Of a stretch of DNA of 48,477 nt, positions 10,162 through 21,538 are shown piece by piece. The DNA is taken from contig JAFGVN010000115.1 of assembly GCA_016937975.1 (NCBI GenBank), positions 1 to 48,477 of the forward strand, read 5' to 3'. A program made the position numbers and the translations under genes. This DNA is from Clostridia bacterium (lineage in GTDB: Bacteria; Bacillota; Clostridia; Peptostreptococcales; Acidaminobacteraceae). Position 1 is the stretch's first letter; each line of letters opens with the position of its first letter. The notes beneath the pieces are model-generated. The model was not told the origin of the DNA. It saw nothing but the letters and a program-made list of their open reading frames with translations, and ran no database searches.

Positions 10162-12420
10162 TTAGTTGCCTGTGTAATGCTTTGACTTGTCACTTCTATG
10201 TTTTCTCCATAAAGCCCAAATTGGACTTGCAATAAAGATTGAAGAATAAGTACCTGCAATAACACCTGCCATCAATGGTAATGCTAAATCTTTAATTGAA
10301 TCAATACCTAAGAAGTAAAGTGAACCAATTACAAGTAAGGTTGTTAATGAAGTGTTAATCGATCTTATAATCGTTTGATTTAAACTGCGATTTGCCACTT
10401 CAAAGTAGTCTGGTTTCTTCTCAAATTTAATGTTCTCTCTGATTCTGTCAAAGACAACAATCGTATCATTGATTGAGTAACCCACTACGGTTAATATTGC
10501 AGCAATAAATGCTGTGTTCACTGGAATTTGGAAAATTGCATAAACTGCCAATAATACCAAAACGTCATGAAGTAAAGCAATAATTGATGCGATACCAAAT
10601 ACAATTTCAAATCTAAAAGTAATGTAAATTAACATGCCTACTGCAGCAATTAATACAGAAAGGACTGCTTTTGTTTTAATTTCATCACCTACAGAAGGAC
10701 TGAACTGATTTACTCTTCTAAATTCCGCATTTGGATATGCTTTTAATAACAATTCTTCGATTGTAGCACGATCAGTTGTATTTAGTGATGAAACGGTTCT
10801 AATAATTAATTCTTTGTCAGCAGTTTCACCAATACCAGCTTTAAGATAAACAGCATCTAAAGCCACACCATCTTTTTCAAATGAACTTAAGGCATCTTTC
10901 ACATCTGCTGTATCAAAATCAGTTTTTAAGTAATATTGAATCTCAGTACCACCTTGGAAGTCAATACCTAAGTTCATACCTTTAACAGTAAACATGCCAC
11001 CACCAATTAAGATAACAGCAGCTGAAATAGCAAACCATACTTTATAGTGATTTAAGATATTTCTAATTTTTTCTTTGATGTTAGATGAAGCACCGAAGAA
11101 CTTTGGATTAGTAAACAATCCTGATGCTTCTAAGTTCACCAATAGAGTTCTTGTAAACACTACAGCTGTAAACATTGATGCAATAATACCTATCCCTAAA
11201 GTCGTAGCGAATCCTTTAATCGGACCATCACCAAAAGTATAAAGTACTACAGCTGCGATTAAAGTTGTGATATTAGCATCTAAGATGGTTCTCATAGCGC
11301 GTTTGAAACCATACTTGACAGCAGCTCTAACCGTTTTACCATTATTTAACTCTTCTTTAATTCTTTCGAAGATTACTACATTGGCATCGACTGCCATACC
11401 AAAGCCTAAAACAATACCAACTACACCTGGAAGTGTTAACGTTGCTTGTAAAGCGGTCATGGTAAATAAGATGATTGCTGCATATAATGCTAAAGCGATT
11501 GAAGCAACAACACCTGGAATTCTATATACAATAATCATGAACAATACAACTAAGATAAAACCAATGATTGCAGCATTAACACTTGAATCCAAAGCATCTT
11601 GTCCTAAAGTTGCACCGATTAAGTTTGTTTCAATTTCTTCTAATTTTAAAGGTAGAGCACCTGATTTAATTTGTAACGATAAATCATTAGCTTCTTGTTG
11701 CTCCATATTTGAAATATAGAACTGGCCACCCGTTAAAACTTGACTTGCCCAAGGTGCTGAAATGACAACGTCATCTACTGCTATAGCAATCTGACCTTTT
11801 CCTGAGGCTCTGTTTACAAATTCTTTTGAAGCAGCTTCAAATGCTGCAGAACCATCACTGTCTAAGACTAAATCAACAACATATCCTACATATGACGTTG
11901 TTGATGAAAAACGACTGCCTGAATCCTTAACAGAACTACCATCCATGATTTCTTCACCTTCGAAGTCACCAACACGGATTGTTCTTGCATCTATATCTGC
12001 AGCTTGAAGTACCGTTGTTTCAGCTACTTTATGGAAAGTTAATTTTGCTGTAGTACCGATGAATTTTGCAGCTTCGTTTACATCAGTAACACCAGGCATT
12101 TCAACACGAATACGTCTTTGACTATAGTTGATGGTAACACGAGGTTCCATTAAACCTTTACTGTCAATACGTGTGCTCATTACAGCAGCAGTACCATCTA
12201 ATTGTCTTGCGATTTCATCTTCATCGTCAGCAATATCTTCTGGTATCACAGCTTCATATTCAATGACCACACCGCCTTGAATATCCAAACCTAATTTCAT
12301 ATCATCTTTTACAGATGAAATACCAACTTTATCTGTTCCTAACCCAAATGCAGCTACATAAACTGTAAGTGCAACAATGAGTAGAAGTCCGACTAATGTA
12401 AGCAGTCTTCTTGACTTCAT
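10162..12420 (-). CDS. secDF: Fused protein translocase subunit SecDF
   Basis: RND-family membrane component that uses the proton gradient to help complete Sec-dependent export. The 752-residue protein joins SecD and SecF. The SecD half has an N-terminal membrane segment (LLTLVGLLLIVALTVYVAAF), the GLDIQGG motif at the start of a large extracytoplasmic domain, and five further membrane helices including GFGMAVDANVVIFERIKEE. The SecF half begins near residue 450 with GMNLGIDFQGGTE and has GYSINDTIVVFDRIREN. The start ATG at 12420 follows GGAGGGG; an in-frame ATG at 12435 lies upstream of that site. It is last in the scfA-scfB-gammaCA operon, near yajC. Confidence 0.96.
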   Translation of the reverse strand: MKSRRLLTLVGLLLIVALTVYVAAFGLGTDKVGISSVKDDMKLGLDIQGGVVIEYEAVIPEDIADDEDEIARQLDGTAAVMSTRIDSKGLMEPRVTINYSQRRIRVEMPGVTDVNEAAKFIGTTAKLTFHKVAETTVLQAADIDARTIRVGDFEGEEIMDGSSVKDSGSRFSSTTSYVGYVVDLVLDSDGSAAFEAASKEFVNRASGKGQIAIAVDDVVISAPWASQVLTGGQFYISNMEQQEANDLSLQIKSGALPLKLEEIETNLIGATLGQDALDSSVNAAIIGFILVVLFMIIVYRIPGVVASIALALYAAIILFTMTALQATLTLPGVVGIVLGFGMAVDANVVIFERIKEELNNGKTVRAAVKYGFKRAMRTILDANITTLIAAVVLYTFGDGPIKGFATTLGIGIIASMFTAVVFTRTLLVNLEASGLFTNPKFFGASSNIKEKIRNILNHYKVWFAISAAVILIGGGMFTVKGMNLGIDFQGGTEIQYYLKTDFDTADVKDALSSFEKDGVALDAVYLKAGIGETADKELIIRTVSSLNTTDRATIEELLLKAYPNAEFRRVNQFSPSVGDEIKTKAVLSVLIAAVGMLIYITFRFEIVFGIASIIALLHDVLVLLAVYAIFQIPVNTAFIAAILTVVGYSINDTIVVFDRIRENIKFEKKPDYFEVANRSLNQTIIRSINTSLTTLLVIGSLYFLGIDSIKDLALPLMAGVIAGTYSSIFIASPIWALWRKHRSDKSKHYTGN

Positions 12421-12439
12421 AAGTTTCCCCTCCAATATT

Positions 12440-12949
12440 CTATATGTTTTTCTTATGCAAAGATGCTTCAGTCACATAGATGTTTGCTGATTTCAACAGA
12501 CCTTCCAGTGCTTCTTCATCTAAGTTTCTCACAACTTTACCTGGCGAACCCACTACCAATGACTTGGACGGAATTACTTTTCCTGGCGGAATCAACGCAC
12601 CAGCACCAATAATCACATCGTCTTCAATAACTGCACCATCCAATACAATAGCGCCCATACCAATCAAGACTCTATTGCCAATGGTACAACCATGGACTAC
12701 AGCATTATGGCCAATAGTAACATCATTCCCTATCAAAGTAGGATATCCATTTGCGACATGAATCGTTACATTATCCTGTACATTTGTTCTTTCACCTATT
12801 TCAATCGTAGCTACATCGCCTCGTATAACAGCACCATACCAGATACTTGCATCTTCTTTCATTGTTACTTTTCCAATGATGTCAGAAGATGGTGCAACAA
12901 AACATGAATCATGAATTTTAGGTTCATGAGATCTATAGGATAAAATCAT
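12440..12949 (-). CDS. Gamma-class carbonic anhydrase-like hexapeptide protein
   Basis: A 169-residue left-handed beta-helix protein of the YrdA/PaaY/gamma-carbonic anhydrase family. Repeating hexapeptides run from about residue 15 to 150. The expected zinc-binding histidines are visible in VTIHVANG, TIGHNAVVHGC and nearby. Its ATG begins right after the scfB stop codon, and its Shine-Dalgarno GGAGG is inside the scfB coding end, so translation is probably coupled. The scfA-scfB-gammaCA-secD order recurs in Clostridia by my recollection. Whether it hydrates carbon dioxide is uncertain; many members are inactive or act on other substrates. Confidence 0.9.
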   Translation of the reverse strand: MILSYRSHEPKIHDSCFVAPSSDIIGKVTMKEDASIWYGAVIRGDVATIEIGERTNVQDNVTIHVANGYPTLIGNDVTIGHNAVVHGCTIGNRVLIGMGAIVLDGAVIEDDVIIGAGALIPPGKVIPSKSLVVGSPGKVVRNLDEEALEGLLKSANIYVTEASLHKKNI

Positions 12950-14305
12950 TTAGTCCTCCATTAAAGATGCTTGAATATATAAAGAGCTTTCCAGTCTCTT
13001 CTTTTCCATTTCACAACCTAATGCATATGGTACATTAATATCATTGTTAAAGTTATATGCGTTAGCATGACAACCACCACTACAGTAGAATTTTGCCCAA
13101 CAACCTTTACAAGCTTCTTTATTGTAAACATGAGCTTCTTTAAATTCGTGACTTAAGTGATTGTTGTATTCATTTGTCAAAATGCTACCAATTTTGAATT
13201 TCTCATCTCCAACGAACTGGTGGCATGGATAAATATCACCTTGAGGTGTAATAGCAACATATTCACTGCCAGCACCACAACCTGATAAACGTTTTACAAT
13301 GCATGGACCTTGTGATAAATCCATAGTAAAGTGGAAGAATGAAAAGTCATCTTTTGTTTTATGACGTTTAATCATCTCTTCTGCCAATAAATCATATTGT
13401 GAAAAGACCATTTCCAAGTCGGATTCTTTCAAAGCATAATCATGCTCCGGCTTAGCTACTACAGGTTCAACTGAAGTACTTTTAAAACCCAGATCAACCA
13501 TGTGTAATACATCTTTTGCAAAATCTTTATTGAAATGTGTGAACGTCCCTCTTACATAATAATTCTTATTGCCACGCTTTTCCACCAACTTTTGGAATTT
13601 TGGAACAATTGTATCATAACTACCTTTGTTGTTTGGTGTAAAACGCATAAAATCATTTACGTCTCTTCTACCATCTAAACTAAGCACCACATTATCCATA
13701 TGTTCATTTGCATAGTCAATAATCTCATCATTTAATAGAACACCATTTGTAGTTAATGTAAATCTAAACAACTTGTTATGTATAGGTTCTAGACTCCTAC
13801 CATAAGATACAAGTTCTTTTACCACATCAAAATTCATGAGTGGCTCGCCACCAAAGAAATCCACTTCAAGGTTTCTTCTATTGCCAGAATTATCTACCAA
13901 GAATTTTAAAGCCTTTTTACCAACTTCCAAAGACATTAAACTTCTATCTGAAGTTTCATAATCTCCCTGCGATGCAAAACAATATTTACATCTTAAATTA
14001 CAATCATGAGCAATATGCAAACACATTGCTTTAATCACTGGTTTTCTATTTTTAAATTCCAAATTATGAATATATGTGTCTTTTGAAAACAATTGTTCAT
14101 GGTCAATTAACAACTGAATTTCATCAATTGCTTCAGCTAAGTCATTTTCATTAAACTTTTCTTTTAACTGAGTAATCGTCTCTGCTTTTCCTTTTTCAGG
14201 ATAATGATCTAAAATAGTATAAATCATTTCATCGACTACATGAACAGCGCCACTGTTTACATCCAAAACAACATAAACACCATTCTTTTCAAACTTGTGT
14301 ATCAT
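12950..14305 (-). CDS. scfB: SCIFF peptide-modifying radical SAM/SPASM enzyme
   Basis: Radical SAM maturase that installs thioether (sactionine-type) crosslinks in the SCIFF peptide. The 451-residue protein has an N-terminal peptide-binding region (about 1-90), the SAM cluster motif CNLRCKYC (C102, C106, C109), and a C-terminal SPASM/twitch region with conserved cysteines in GCGAGSEYVAI, IYPCHQF, CKGCWAKFYCSGGC and LGCEMEKKR. The precursor gene scfA lies 70 nt upstream with a terminator between, which should keep enzyme level below peptide level. Start has only a modest AGG site. The final product's role is not established; the pair is nearly universal in Clostridia. Confidence 0.95.
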   Translation of the reverse strand: MIHKFEKNGVYVVLDVNSGAVHVVDEMIYTILDHYPEKGKAETITQLKEKFNENDLAEAIDEIQLLIDHEQLFSKDTYIHNLEFKNRKPVIKAMCLHIAHDCNLRCKYCFASQGDYETSDRSLMSLEVGKKALKFLVDNSGNRRNLEVDFFGGEPLMNFDVVKELVSYGRSLEPIHNKLFRFTLTTNGVLLNDEIIDYANEHMDNVVLSLDGRRDVNDFMRFTPNNKGSYDTIVPKFQKLVEKRGNKNYYVRGTFTHFNKDFAKDVLHMVDLGFKSTSVEPVVAKPEHDYALKESDLEMVFSQYDLLAEEMIKRHKTKDDFSFFHFTMDLSQGPCIVKRLSGCGAGSEYVAITPQGDIYPCHQFVGDEKFKIGSILTNEYNNHLSHEFKEAHVYNKEACKGCWAKFYCSGGCHANAYNFNNDINVPYALGCEMEKKRLESSLYIQASLMED

Positions 14306-14326
14306 TTATGCCTCGCTTTTCTAGCC

Positions 14327-14364
14327 AAAAAAATCAGCTAATAGTATGAGATACTACTATTAGC
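14327..14364 (-). terminator. Intercistronic terminator between scfA and scfB
   Basis: A 10-bp perfect stem, GCTAATAGTA with TACTATTAGC (14337-14364, 8-nt loop), is followed by a run of seven T residues (14327-14333) on the minus strand. It lies after the scfA stop and before the scfB start, a natural way to make much more peptide than enzyme, with scfB expressed by read-through. Confidence 0.88.
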
Positions 14365-14374
14365 CAACCATAGT

Positions 14375-14515
14375 TTACTTATTTTCACACTCTTGATTAC
14401 CAACTGTACAAGATGTTTTACAAGCTGATTGACATGAAGTCTGGCACTCGCCACATCCTGCATGTGAAGCAGTTTCTTTTAATGTTCCCTTATTTAATGT
14501 TTTAATGTGTTTCAT
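14375..14515 (-). CDS. scfA: SCIFF precursor peptide (six cysteines in forty-five)
   Basis: A 46-residue ribosomally made peptide. It begins MKHIKTLNKGTLKETASHAG, the conserved leader, and continues with a core holding six cysteines spaced as in CGEC, QTSC, QSAC, KTSC and a last Cys five residues before the end. This matches the SCIFF family in length and cysteine count. A strong GGGAGGTG site precedes the ATG. It is the substrate of the adjacent ScfB. It has its own -10 element (14549-14554) after the yajC terminator. I assign it with confidence despite its size because the maturase is next door. Confidence 0.96.
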   Translation of the reverse strand: MKHIKTLNKGTLKETASHAGCGECQTSCQSACKTSCTVGNQECENK

Positions 14516-14548
14516 ATTACACCTCCCAAATTCTTTTTCGCTTCATAA

Positions 14549-14554
14549 ATTATA
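14549..14554 (-). promoter_or_regulatory. Promoter -10 element of the scfA operon
   Basis: A perfect TATAAT lies 33 nt before the scfA ATG, preceded 17 nt upstream by a poor -35 (TTTAAT). Together with the yajC terminator just upstream it suggests an independent transcript. Confidence 0.6.
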
Positions 14555-14590
14555 CCATATTAGTTTGGACTATTAAAGTATTCTAAGAAG

Positions 14591-14613
14591 AAAAAAACTC
14601 GCATATGCGAGTT
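14591..14613 (-). terminator. Terminator after yajC
   Basis: AACTCGCATATGCGAGTTTTTTT on the minus strand: a perfect 9-bp self-complementary stem followed by seven T residues, 5 nt past the yajC stop codon. Confidence 0.88.
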
Positions 14614-14618
14614 GTTTC

Positions 14619-14996
14619 TTAAATTTCAAAATCATCTATGTTGAAATCGTCTTCTTCTTCATTATTTTCAACAACTGGAACTGCTTCAGCCGTTTCATTC
14701 GTTAAACGAATGGCTACAGCATTTCTTTTGATTCTAAGTTTTGACTCTTCAGACATGATTACGAATTCATCATCTTCCATCACAACGATTTCACCTATGA
14801 AACCACCGATGGTTTGAATTCTGTCACCCACCTTAATAGATGCCATTAAATTCTTTGCATTTTGTTGTCTTTTCTTTTGTGGACGGATAATCATAAAATA
14901 GATTAATACCACAAATAATAATATCGATGGCAGAAAATCTAACAAACTTGCTTGTTGACTACCTGCACCTGTTAAAAGCGCTGCATTTAAAACCAT
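14619..14996 (-). CDS. yajC: Preprotein translocase accessory subunit YajC
   Basis: Small single-span membrane partner of SecDF. The 125-residue protein has one hydrophobic segment (about residues 19-38, FLPSILLFVVLIYFMIIRPQ) and the family motif IRPQKKRQ right after it, then a cytoplasmic domain with KVGDRIQTIGGFIGEI. The C-terminal tail is acidic. AGGAGG precedes the ATG. It sits between tgt and the scf-secDF group but has its own promoter and terminator. Confidence 0.95.
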   Translation of the reverse strand: MVLNAALLTGAGSQQASLLDFLPSILLFVVLIYFMIIRPQKKRQQNAKNLMASIKVGDRIQTIGGFIGEIVVMEDDEFVIMSEESKLRIKRNAVAIRLTNETAEAVPVVENNEEEDDFNIDDFEI

Positions 14997-15034
14997 TGAA
15001 TAGCCTCCTTATATACTAAAAACTTTACTTCTCT

Positions 15035-15063
15035 ATCTTATCAAATAAAACAATCATCAACAA
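15035..15063 (-). promoter_or_regulatory. Promoter upstream of yajC
   Basis: TTGTTG (15058-15063) and TAAGAT (15035-15040) with a 17-nt spacer on the minus strand, about 38 nt before the yajC ATG. Confidence 0.55.
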
Positions 15064-15103
15064 CTAGAAAATTCTAAAGAAAGATTAAATGTTTATAAAG
15101 TAT

Positions 15104-17262
<2,159 letters not shown>

Positions 17263-17264
17263 GT

Positions 17265-18803
17265 TTACTCCTGTTCTATATGTGTGCCTGTATAATAAAA
17301 TGTCAAAATATCTTCAAAAGAGAATCCCTGATCTGCCATAGATTTTGCTCCCCATTGACTCATTCCCAAACCATGTCCCCATCCTTTACCAGAAACAGTA
17401 TAAGAGGTTGCAACCAAGGGAATATTTTTCTCTGTAGAACTACTTTTAACAACAAATGTATTGGATACTGTGGTTATCGTGTTATCACCTGATAAAACAG
17501 TTAGCTGACTCGGTCCACTTTGAACAAATTCCTTGCCATCGGTTAAGACAACACTGTTGTCTGGTATAATGGAAATCAAAGTACTTTTAATGGTATTATA
17601 ACCAAATACACCACGTATTTTTTGCTTCTCCAAGTCTACAACACCAGCAGTACCTGTAATTCTTGCATTGTAAACACGATTGTTTTGCGTATAATCAGAC
17701 ACTATAAAATCCTTTAAAGTACCAATTTTGTAACCTTGATCATTTAAAGTTCTTTCGATGTCACTTCTTGAATAACTCACAGACCATTCATCATTAGGAG
17801 CACCTAATGAAAATGGATCATATACACCTTTGATATATGGTAACGCTTGAGACCACACATTTTCACTGTTTTCAGTATAACCACCTGAATTACTGTGGTA
17901 ATAACCATTGACCATCATATCATCATATTTCAAAACAACATTTTTAGTTTCTTCTACAGCTTGATTGGATATCGGTCCTTCAACACTATACCCTCCATAA
18001 ACCTGAGAATTCACTGTATCATCTAAATTAAAACCATAGTTGTTAAATTTATTTTGATTGGTAATGGCAAAATTTCTCGCAACAACTGCCTGTGCCTTCA
18101 AGGCTTCAATAGGCCAATCTTTAGACATTTCCTTTGGCAGTACACCATATAAATACTCATTCATTCGTACATAATTAATGAGGGTCAAGCTTTGAGTATT
18201 TTGTCTTTTAGCACCAATACCGCCTCGGTACAGTTTCCCGTTAAATGAAAATGGATTGCCCATCAACTGTTGATTGATTGGCGCAACAAGAAATTCGCCT
18301 AAACTTGCATCATATCCGAAGAAAACTTGACCACTAAAAAGCATTACCAAATTAGCATTTGGTTCAGCTTTCGCTGTAGCCAAACCCATCTGACTTAAAG
18401 AACTCATGGCTTGATTAATTTGATCATTACTCATTGCTGGAGAATAGATGCTAAAGCCTTGATCTTTTACAACAAAATAATTGGTTAAATTATATTGACT
18501 AATAATCTGAATTGCAGAAGCGTAATCCGCATAGCCTGTTAATTTAACATGAGCGCTGTCATCTTTTACAAAGTAAAAAGATTTTATATTAGGGAATTGT
18601 GCGTGGGTAACATAATTGTCATTCACAATTTCTCCAAATTCAAAGGCAGTATCAACTGTATTTAAAACATTGGTACCATCTTCATTGCCATAAATTAAAC
18701 CGATTTTAATAATTTCAAGGTTTTCAACAGATGCAAATCCTATTATAGAAAAGATTACAACAAGAATCAACAATATTATACTAACTAAAGTGAATTTTCT
18801 CAC
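17265..18803 (-). CDS. SpoIID/LytB-domain protein
   Basis: Membrane-anchored or secreted protein of 512 residues with an N-terminal hydrophobic segment (about residues 4-24). The SpoIID domain occupies the second half: [29 protein letters not shown], whose Glu is the proposed catalytic residue of SpoIID lytic transglycosylases, and the C-terminal [14 protein letters not shown] motif. It is longer than B. subtilis SpoIID, with about 190 extra N-terminal residues resembling SPOR-like repeats, so it may be a paralogue and not sporulation SpoIID itself. The start is GTG, preceded by AGGAGG inside ruvB, and it overlaps the ruvB stop by 4 nt. Its place between ruvB and queA is common in Clostridia. 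Confidence 0.88.
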   Translation of the reverse strand: MRKFTLVSIILLILVVIFSIIGFASVENLEIIKIGLIYGNEDGTNVLNTVDTAFEFGEIVNDNYVTHAQFPNIKSFYFVKDDSAHVKLTGYADYASAIQIISQYNLTNYFVVKDQGFSIYSPAMSNDQINQAMSSLSQMGLATAKAEPNANLVMLFSGQVFFGYDASLGEFLVAPINQQLMGNPFSFNGKLYRGGIGAKRQNTQSLTLINYVRMNEYLYGVLPKEMSKDWPIEALKAQAVVARNFAITNQNKFNNYGFNLDDTVNSQVYGGYSVEGPISNQAVEETKNVVLKYDDMMVNGYYHSNSGGYTENSENVWSQALPYIKGVYDPFSLGAPNDEWSVSYSRSDIERTLNDQGYKIGTLKDFIVSDYTQNNRVYNARITGTAGVVDLEKQKIRGVFGYNTIKSTLISIIPDNSVVLTDGKEFVQSGPSQLTVLSGDNTITTVSNTFVVKSSSTEKNIPLVATSYTVSGKGWGHGLGMSQWGAKSMADQGFSFEDILTFYYTGTHIEQE

Positions 18804-19849
18804 AGGACCTCCTCTTGATCATGATATAAGTACATCATGTTAAAATGTTCATAAGCATATTTTGTCAATACACGCCCCCTAGGTGTTCGATTTAAAAATC
18901 CCAATTGAAGAAGGTATGGTTCATAAACATCCTCAATGGTTATTTTTTCTTCGCCTGTAGAAGCAGCCAAAGTATCTAAACCTACGGGTCCTCCATTAAA
19001 TTTATCCATAATCGTCATAACGATTTTTCTGTCAACACCATCTAAACCCAACTTATCCACTTCCAATAAGTCTAATGCTTTAGTTGCAAGTTCTTTTGTA
19101 ATCACACCATCACCGACCACTTGAGCATAATCTCTAACACGTTTCAGTAAACGATTTACGATACGGGGAGTTCCTCTAGATCTTTTAGAAATCTCAATTA
19201 AAGCAGGATTTTCGATATCTACATGCATGATTCGTGCTGATCTCTTAACAATTTCTGCCAACTCTTGATGGTTGTAAAGTTCCAACTTACAGATTACACC
19301 GAATCGATCTCTCAATGGTGAGGTTAATTGACCTGCTCTAGTTGTTGCTCCGACTAAGGTAAACTTCGGCAAGTCTATACGTACCGATCTGGCACCAGGG
19401 CCTTTACCAATAACAATGTCCAAATTGAAATCTTCCATGGCAGGATATAAAACTTCTTCTACATTTCTATTTAATCGGTGTATTTCATCTATAAAAAGTA
19501 CATCATTTTCTTGCAAGTTATTCAAAATTGCTGCTAAGTCCCCTGGTCTTTCTATTGCTGGACCAGAAGTTACTTTAATATTTACATTCATTTCATGGGC
19601 AATTATATTAGACAAAGTAGTTTTACCTAGACCTGGAGGACCATACAACAATACATGATCTAAAGGTTCTTGTCTCATTTTAGCTGCTTGAATGAATATT
19701 TTTAGTTTTTCCTTTTCTTTGGTTTGACCTATATAGTCTTCCATTTTCTGAGGTCTCAGGGTTTTGTCCATCAAGTATTCTGTTCGATTTAGTTCTGGTG
19801 TAACGAATCTTTCATTTTCCAACCCATCAAATCCATCAAAACGATTCAT
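18800..19849 (-). CDS. ruvB: Holliday junction branch-migration ATPase RuvB
   Basis: AAA+ motor that drives branch migration with RuvA. The 349-residue protein has Walker [10 protein letters not shown], Walker B LFIDEIH, sensor 1 GATTRAG and the arginine finger region LRDRFG, then a winged-helix domain with [15 protein letters not shown]. It is 8 nt from ruvA. No ruvC is in the window. Confidence 0.98.
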   Translation of the reverse strand: MNRFDGFDGLENERFVTPELNRTEYLMDKTLRPQKMEDYIGQTKEKEKLKIFIQAAKMRQEPLDHVLLYGPPGLGKTTLSNIIAHEMNVNIKVTSGPAIERPGDLAAILNNLQENDVLFIDEIHRLNRNVEEVLYPAMEDFNLDIVIGKGPGARSVRIDLPKFTLVGATTRAGQLTSPLRDRFGVICKLELYNHQELAEIVKRSARIMHVDIENPALIEISKRSRGTPRIVNRLLKRVRDYAQVVGDGVITKELATKALDLLEVDKLGLDGVDRKIVMTIMDKFNGGPVGLDTLAASTGEEKITIEDVYEPYLLQLGFLNRTPRGRVLTKYAYEHFNMMYLYHDQEEVL

Positions 19850-19857
19850 TCTAACTC

Positions 19858-20466
19858 CTATCTATTCATTAGATCTTTTAGTGCCAATTTTATGATATCT
19901 TCTACAGATAAATTAGTAGCATCTATGTTACTGACTGCTAATTGTATTTCATTTTGTGAATAGCCTAAAGATGAAAGTGCTGCTTTTGCATCTTCTAGAT
20001 TGGTGTGATTCATATCAAAAGTCTCTTGAATAATCTCACCATGATCCACCTGAATGTGCATCACTTTTTTTACTTTCTCTTTAAGCTCTAAAATAATACG
20101 TTCAGCAGTTTTTTTACCGACACCATTAGCGGATGTCAATGCGTTTACATTACCTTCAATGAGAATAGTATATAAACTGGTATATGGAATCGAAGATAAA
20201 ATAGCAATACCAACCTTCGTACCTACACCTGAAACTGAGGTTAGCAGTTGAAACATTTTAAGCTCGTTTCTTGTTGAAAACCCACATAAAGTCATTGAAT
20301 CCTCTCTGACGATTAAATCTGTATAAATACATACTTTCTCACCTTCATGCATGACATCACTAATGGTTGTCGTTGAAGTCATAATCTTATAGCCAATGTC
20401 ATGACTTTCTACAACAATATAATCTATATCGATATGTTCTATGTAACCCTTAATATACTCTAACAT
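19858..20466 (-). CDS. ruvA: Holliday junction DNA-binding protein RuvA
   Basis: Binds four-way junctions and loads RuvB. The 202-residue protein begins with an OB fold ([20 protein letters not shown]), has two helix-hairpin-helix motifs ([16 protein letters not shown] and [16 protein letters not shown]) and a C-terminal RuvB-binding domain (about 150-202). AAAGGAG precedes the ATG. It is the first gene of ruvA-ruvB-spoIID-queA-tgt. Confidence 0.97.
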   Translation of the reverse strand: MLEYIKGYIEHIDIDYIVVESHDIGYKIMTSTTTISDVMHEGEKVCIYTDLIVREDSMTLCGFSTRNELKMFQLLTSVSGVGTKVGIAILSSIPYTSLYTILIEGNVNALTSANGVGKKTAERIILELKEKVKKVMHIQVDHGEIIQETFDMNHTNLEDAKAALSSLGYSQNEIQLAVSNIDATNLSVEDIIKLALKDLMNR

Positions 20467-20550
20467 AATTTCTCCTTTAGTCTACCTCTATTTTAACACA
20501 AACATACATTCGAGTGAATCAAATGTTATGAAAGGTAATGAAACAGACAT

Positions 20551-20577
20551 AAAGCCTCAGGCACTGCCTGAGGCTTT
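20551..20577. terminator. Strong hairpin between the response-regulator gene and ruvA
   Basis: AAAGCCTCAGGCA and its exact complement with one base between (20551-20577) form a 27-nt perfect inverted repeat. It stands about 135 nt past the response-regulator stop and 85 nt before ruvA. The T run is short on both strands, so the terminator call is plausible but not certain. An AT-only inverted repeat (about 20678-20695) lies nearer the stop codon. Confidence 0.55.
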
Positions 20578-20712
20578 ACATCGATTAGGGTCAACTTAGA
20601 TAAAAGTATTATATCAGATTTTAGATCTAATTAATATCTTCTAAGTTATTATAATGACAGTTCACAAAAAAAATCAGAAAAAATTAATTTTTTGTAACAA
20701 TTTAGTTGGAGT

Positions 20713-21537
20713 TTATTTTAACAGAATAATATTTTCAATAAACCTTCTAATAGAAATTTTACCTCCAGCGGAACGCTTACCACGGATATAATCCATTTCT
20801 GCCTTTACATTTTGGAAGTCATATAAAGAGTTGGAGTACTGAACAAAAATCTCATTCATATAATCTTCAATACCAATGTTAGCAAGATTAATTAATCCTT
20901 TATTAATCGCTCTTCTTAATCTTTGTTCCATGGCTTTTGGATTATCTGATAGATCACTACAGATATCTTTTACTTTAAAGTCAAAAGAAGATAAGTGATT
21001 TTCAATCATATAATTACATATAATAAGAATATCCTCAGTTCCTTTCTCACCCATGATTCCAAGCTTTGAGAAAATAAGTTTAATACTGTGTCCAGGATCA
21101 ACAGTCTGCTTAACCATTTTTTTCTGATCCTTTCTAAACATATTGCCCATAATTTCAAATTTATTTTCCAATTCCAATTTACCAATGACATTTTCAATAA
21201 CCTTAGCAACTTCATTGCGATTAATGGGTTTATTGATAAAAAATTCAATCCCACTTTCATAAGCTTTGGAAATCATACTTTTATTGGTCACTTGAGAAAT
21301 CATGATTACTTTTGGTGATTTAGGCAACTCTTGTATGGCTTTTGACATGGCAATACCATCTACCTCAGGCATCAACAAGTCTATTAAAACAATATCTGGC
21401 TCTAAAACACTCATCTGACTCACAGCACTTTTACTGTCGCTTGTGGAACCTACAACTTCACCGAGATTTGAGCTATGAATAATATTCTCTAAAATGCGAA
21501 TAATATTCTCATCATCATCTACTACAAAAAACTTCAT
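20713..21537 (-). CDS. GlnL/YcbB-type response regulator
   Basis: A 274-residue response regulator. The receiver domain (1-120) has acidic pocket D8/D9, phosphoacceptor D53 in VLIDLLMPEVDG, and the conserved Lys at 103 in INKP. The C-terminal half (about 145-274) matches the YcbB/GlnL DNA-binding domain by pattern, with KDICSDLSDNPKAMEQRLRRAINKGLINLANIG. In B. subtilis GlnL activates glutamine-uptake and glutaminase genes. Here no such gene is adjacent. The ATG begins one nucleotide after the kinase stop codon, so the two genes are translationally coupled. Confidence 0.85.
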   Translation of the reverse strand: MKFFVVDDDENIIRILENIIHSSNLGEVVGSTSDSKSAVSQMSVLEPDIVLIDLLMPEVDGIAMSKAIQELPKSPKVIMISQVTNKSMISKAYESGIEFFINKPINRNEVAKVIENVIGKLELENKFEIMGNMFRKDQKKMVKQTVDPGHSIKLIFSKLGIMGEKGTEDILIICNYMIENHLSSFDFKVKDICSDLSDNPKAMEQRLRRAINKGLINLANIGIEDYMNEIFVQYSNSLYDFQNVKAEMDYIRGKRSAGGKISIRRFIENIILLK

Positions 21538-21538
21538 G

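Noticed and set aside
11267-11719. 150-codon plus-strand ORF inside secDF
   Set aside because: Antisense shadow of a membrane-protein gene with biased codons; no ribosome-binding site or promoter.
13840-14034. Antisense ORF over scfB
   Set aside because: Shadow of the SAM-cluster region; codons explain it.
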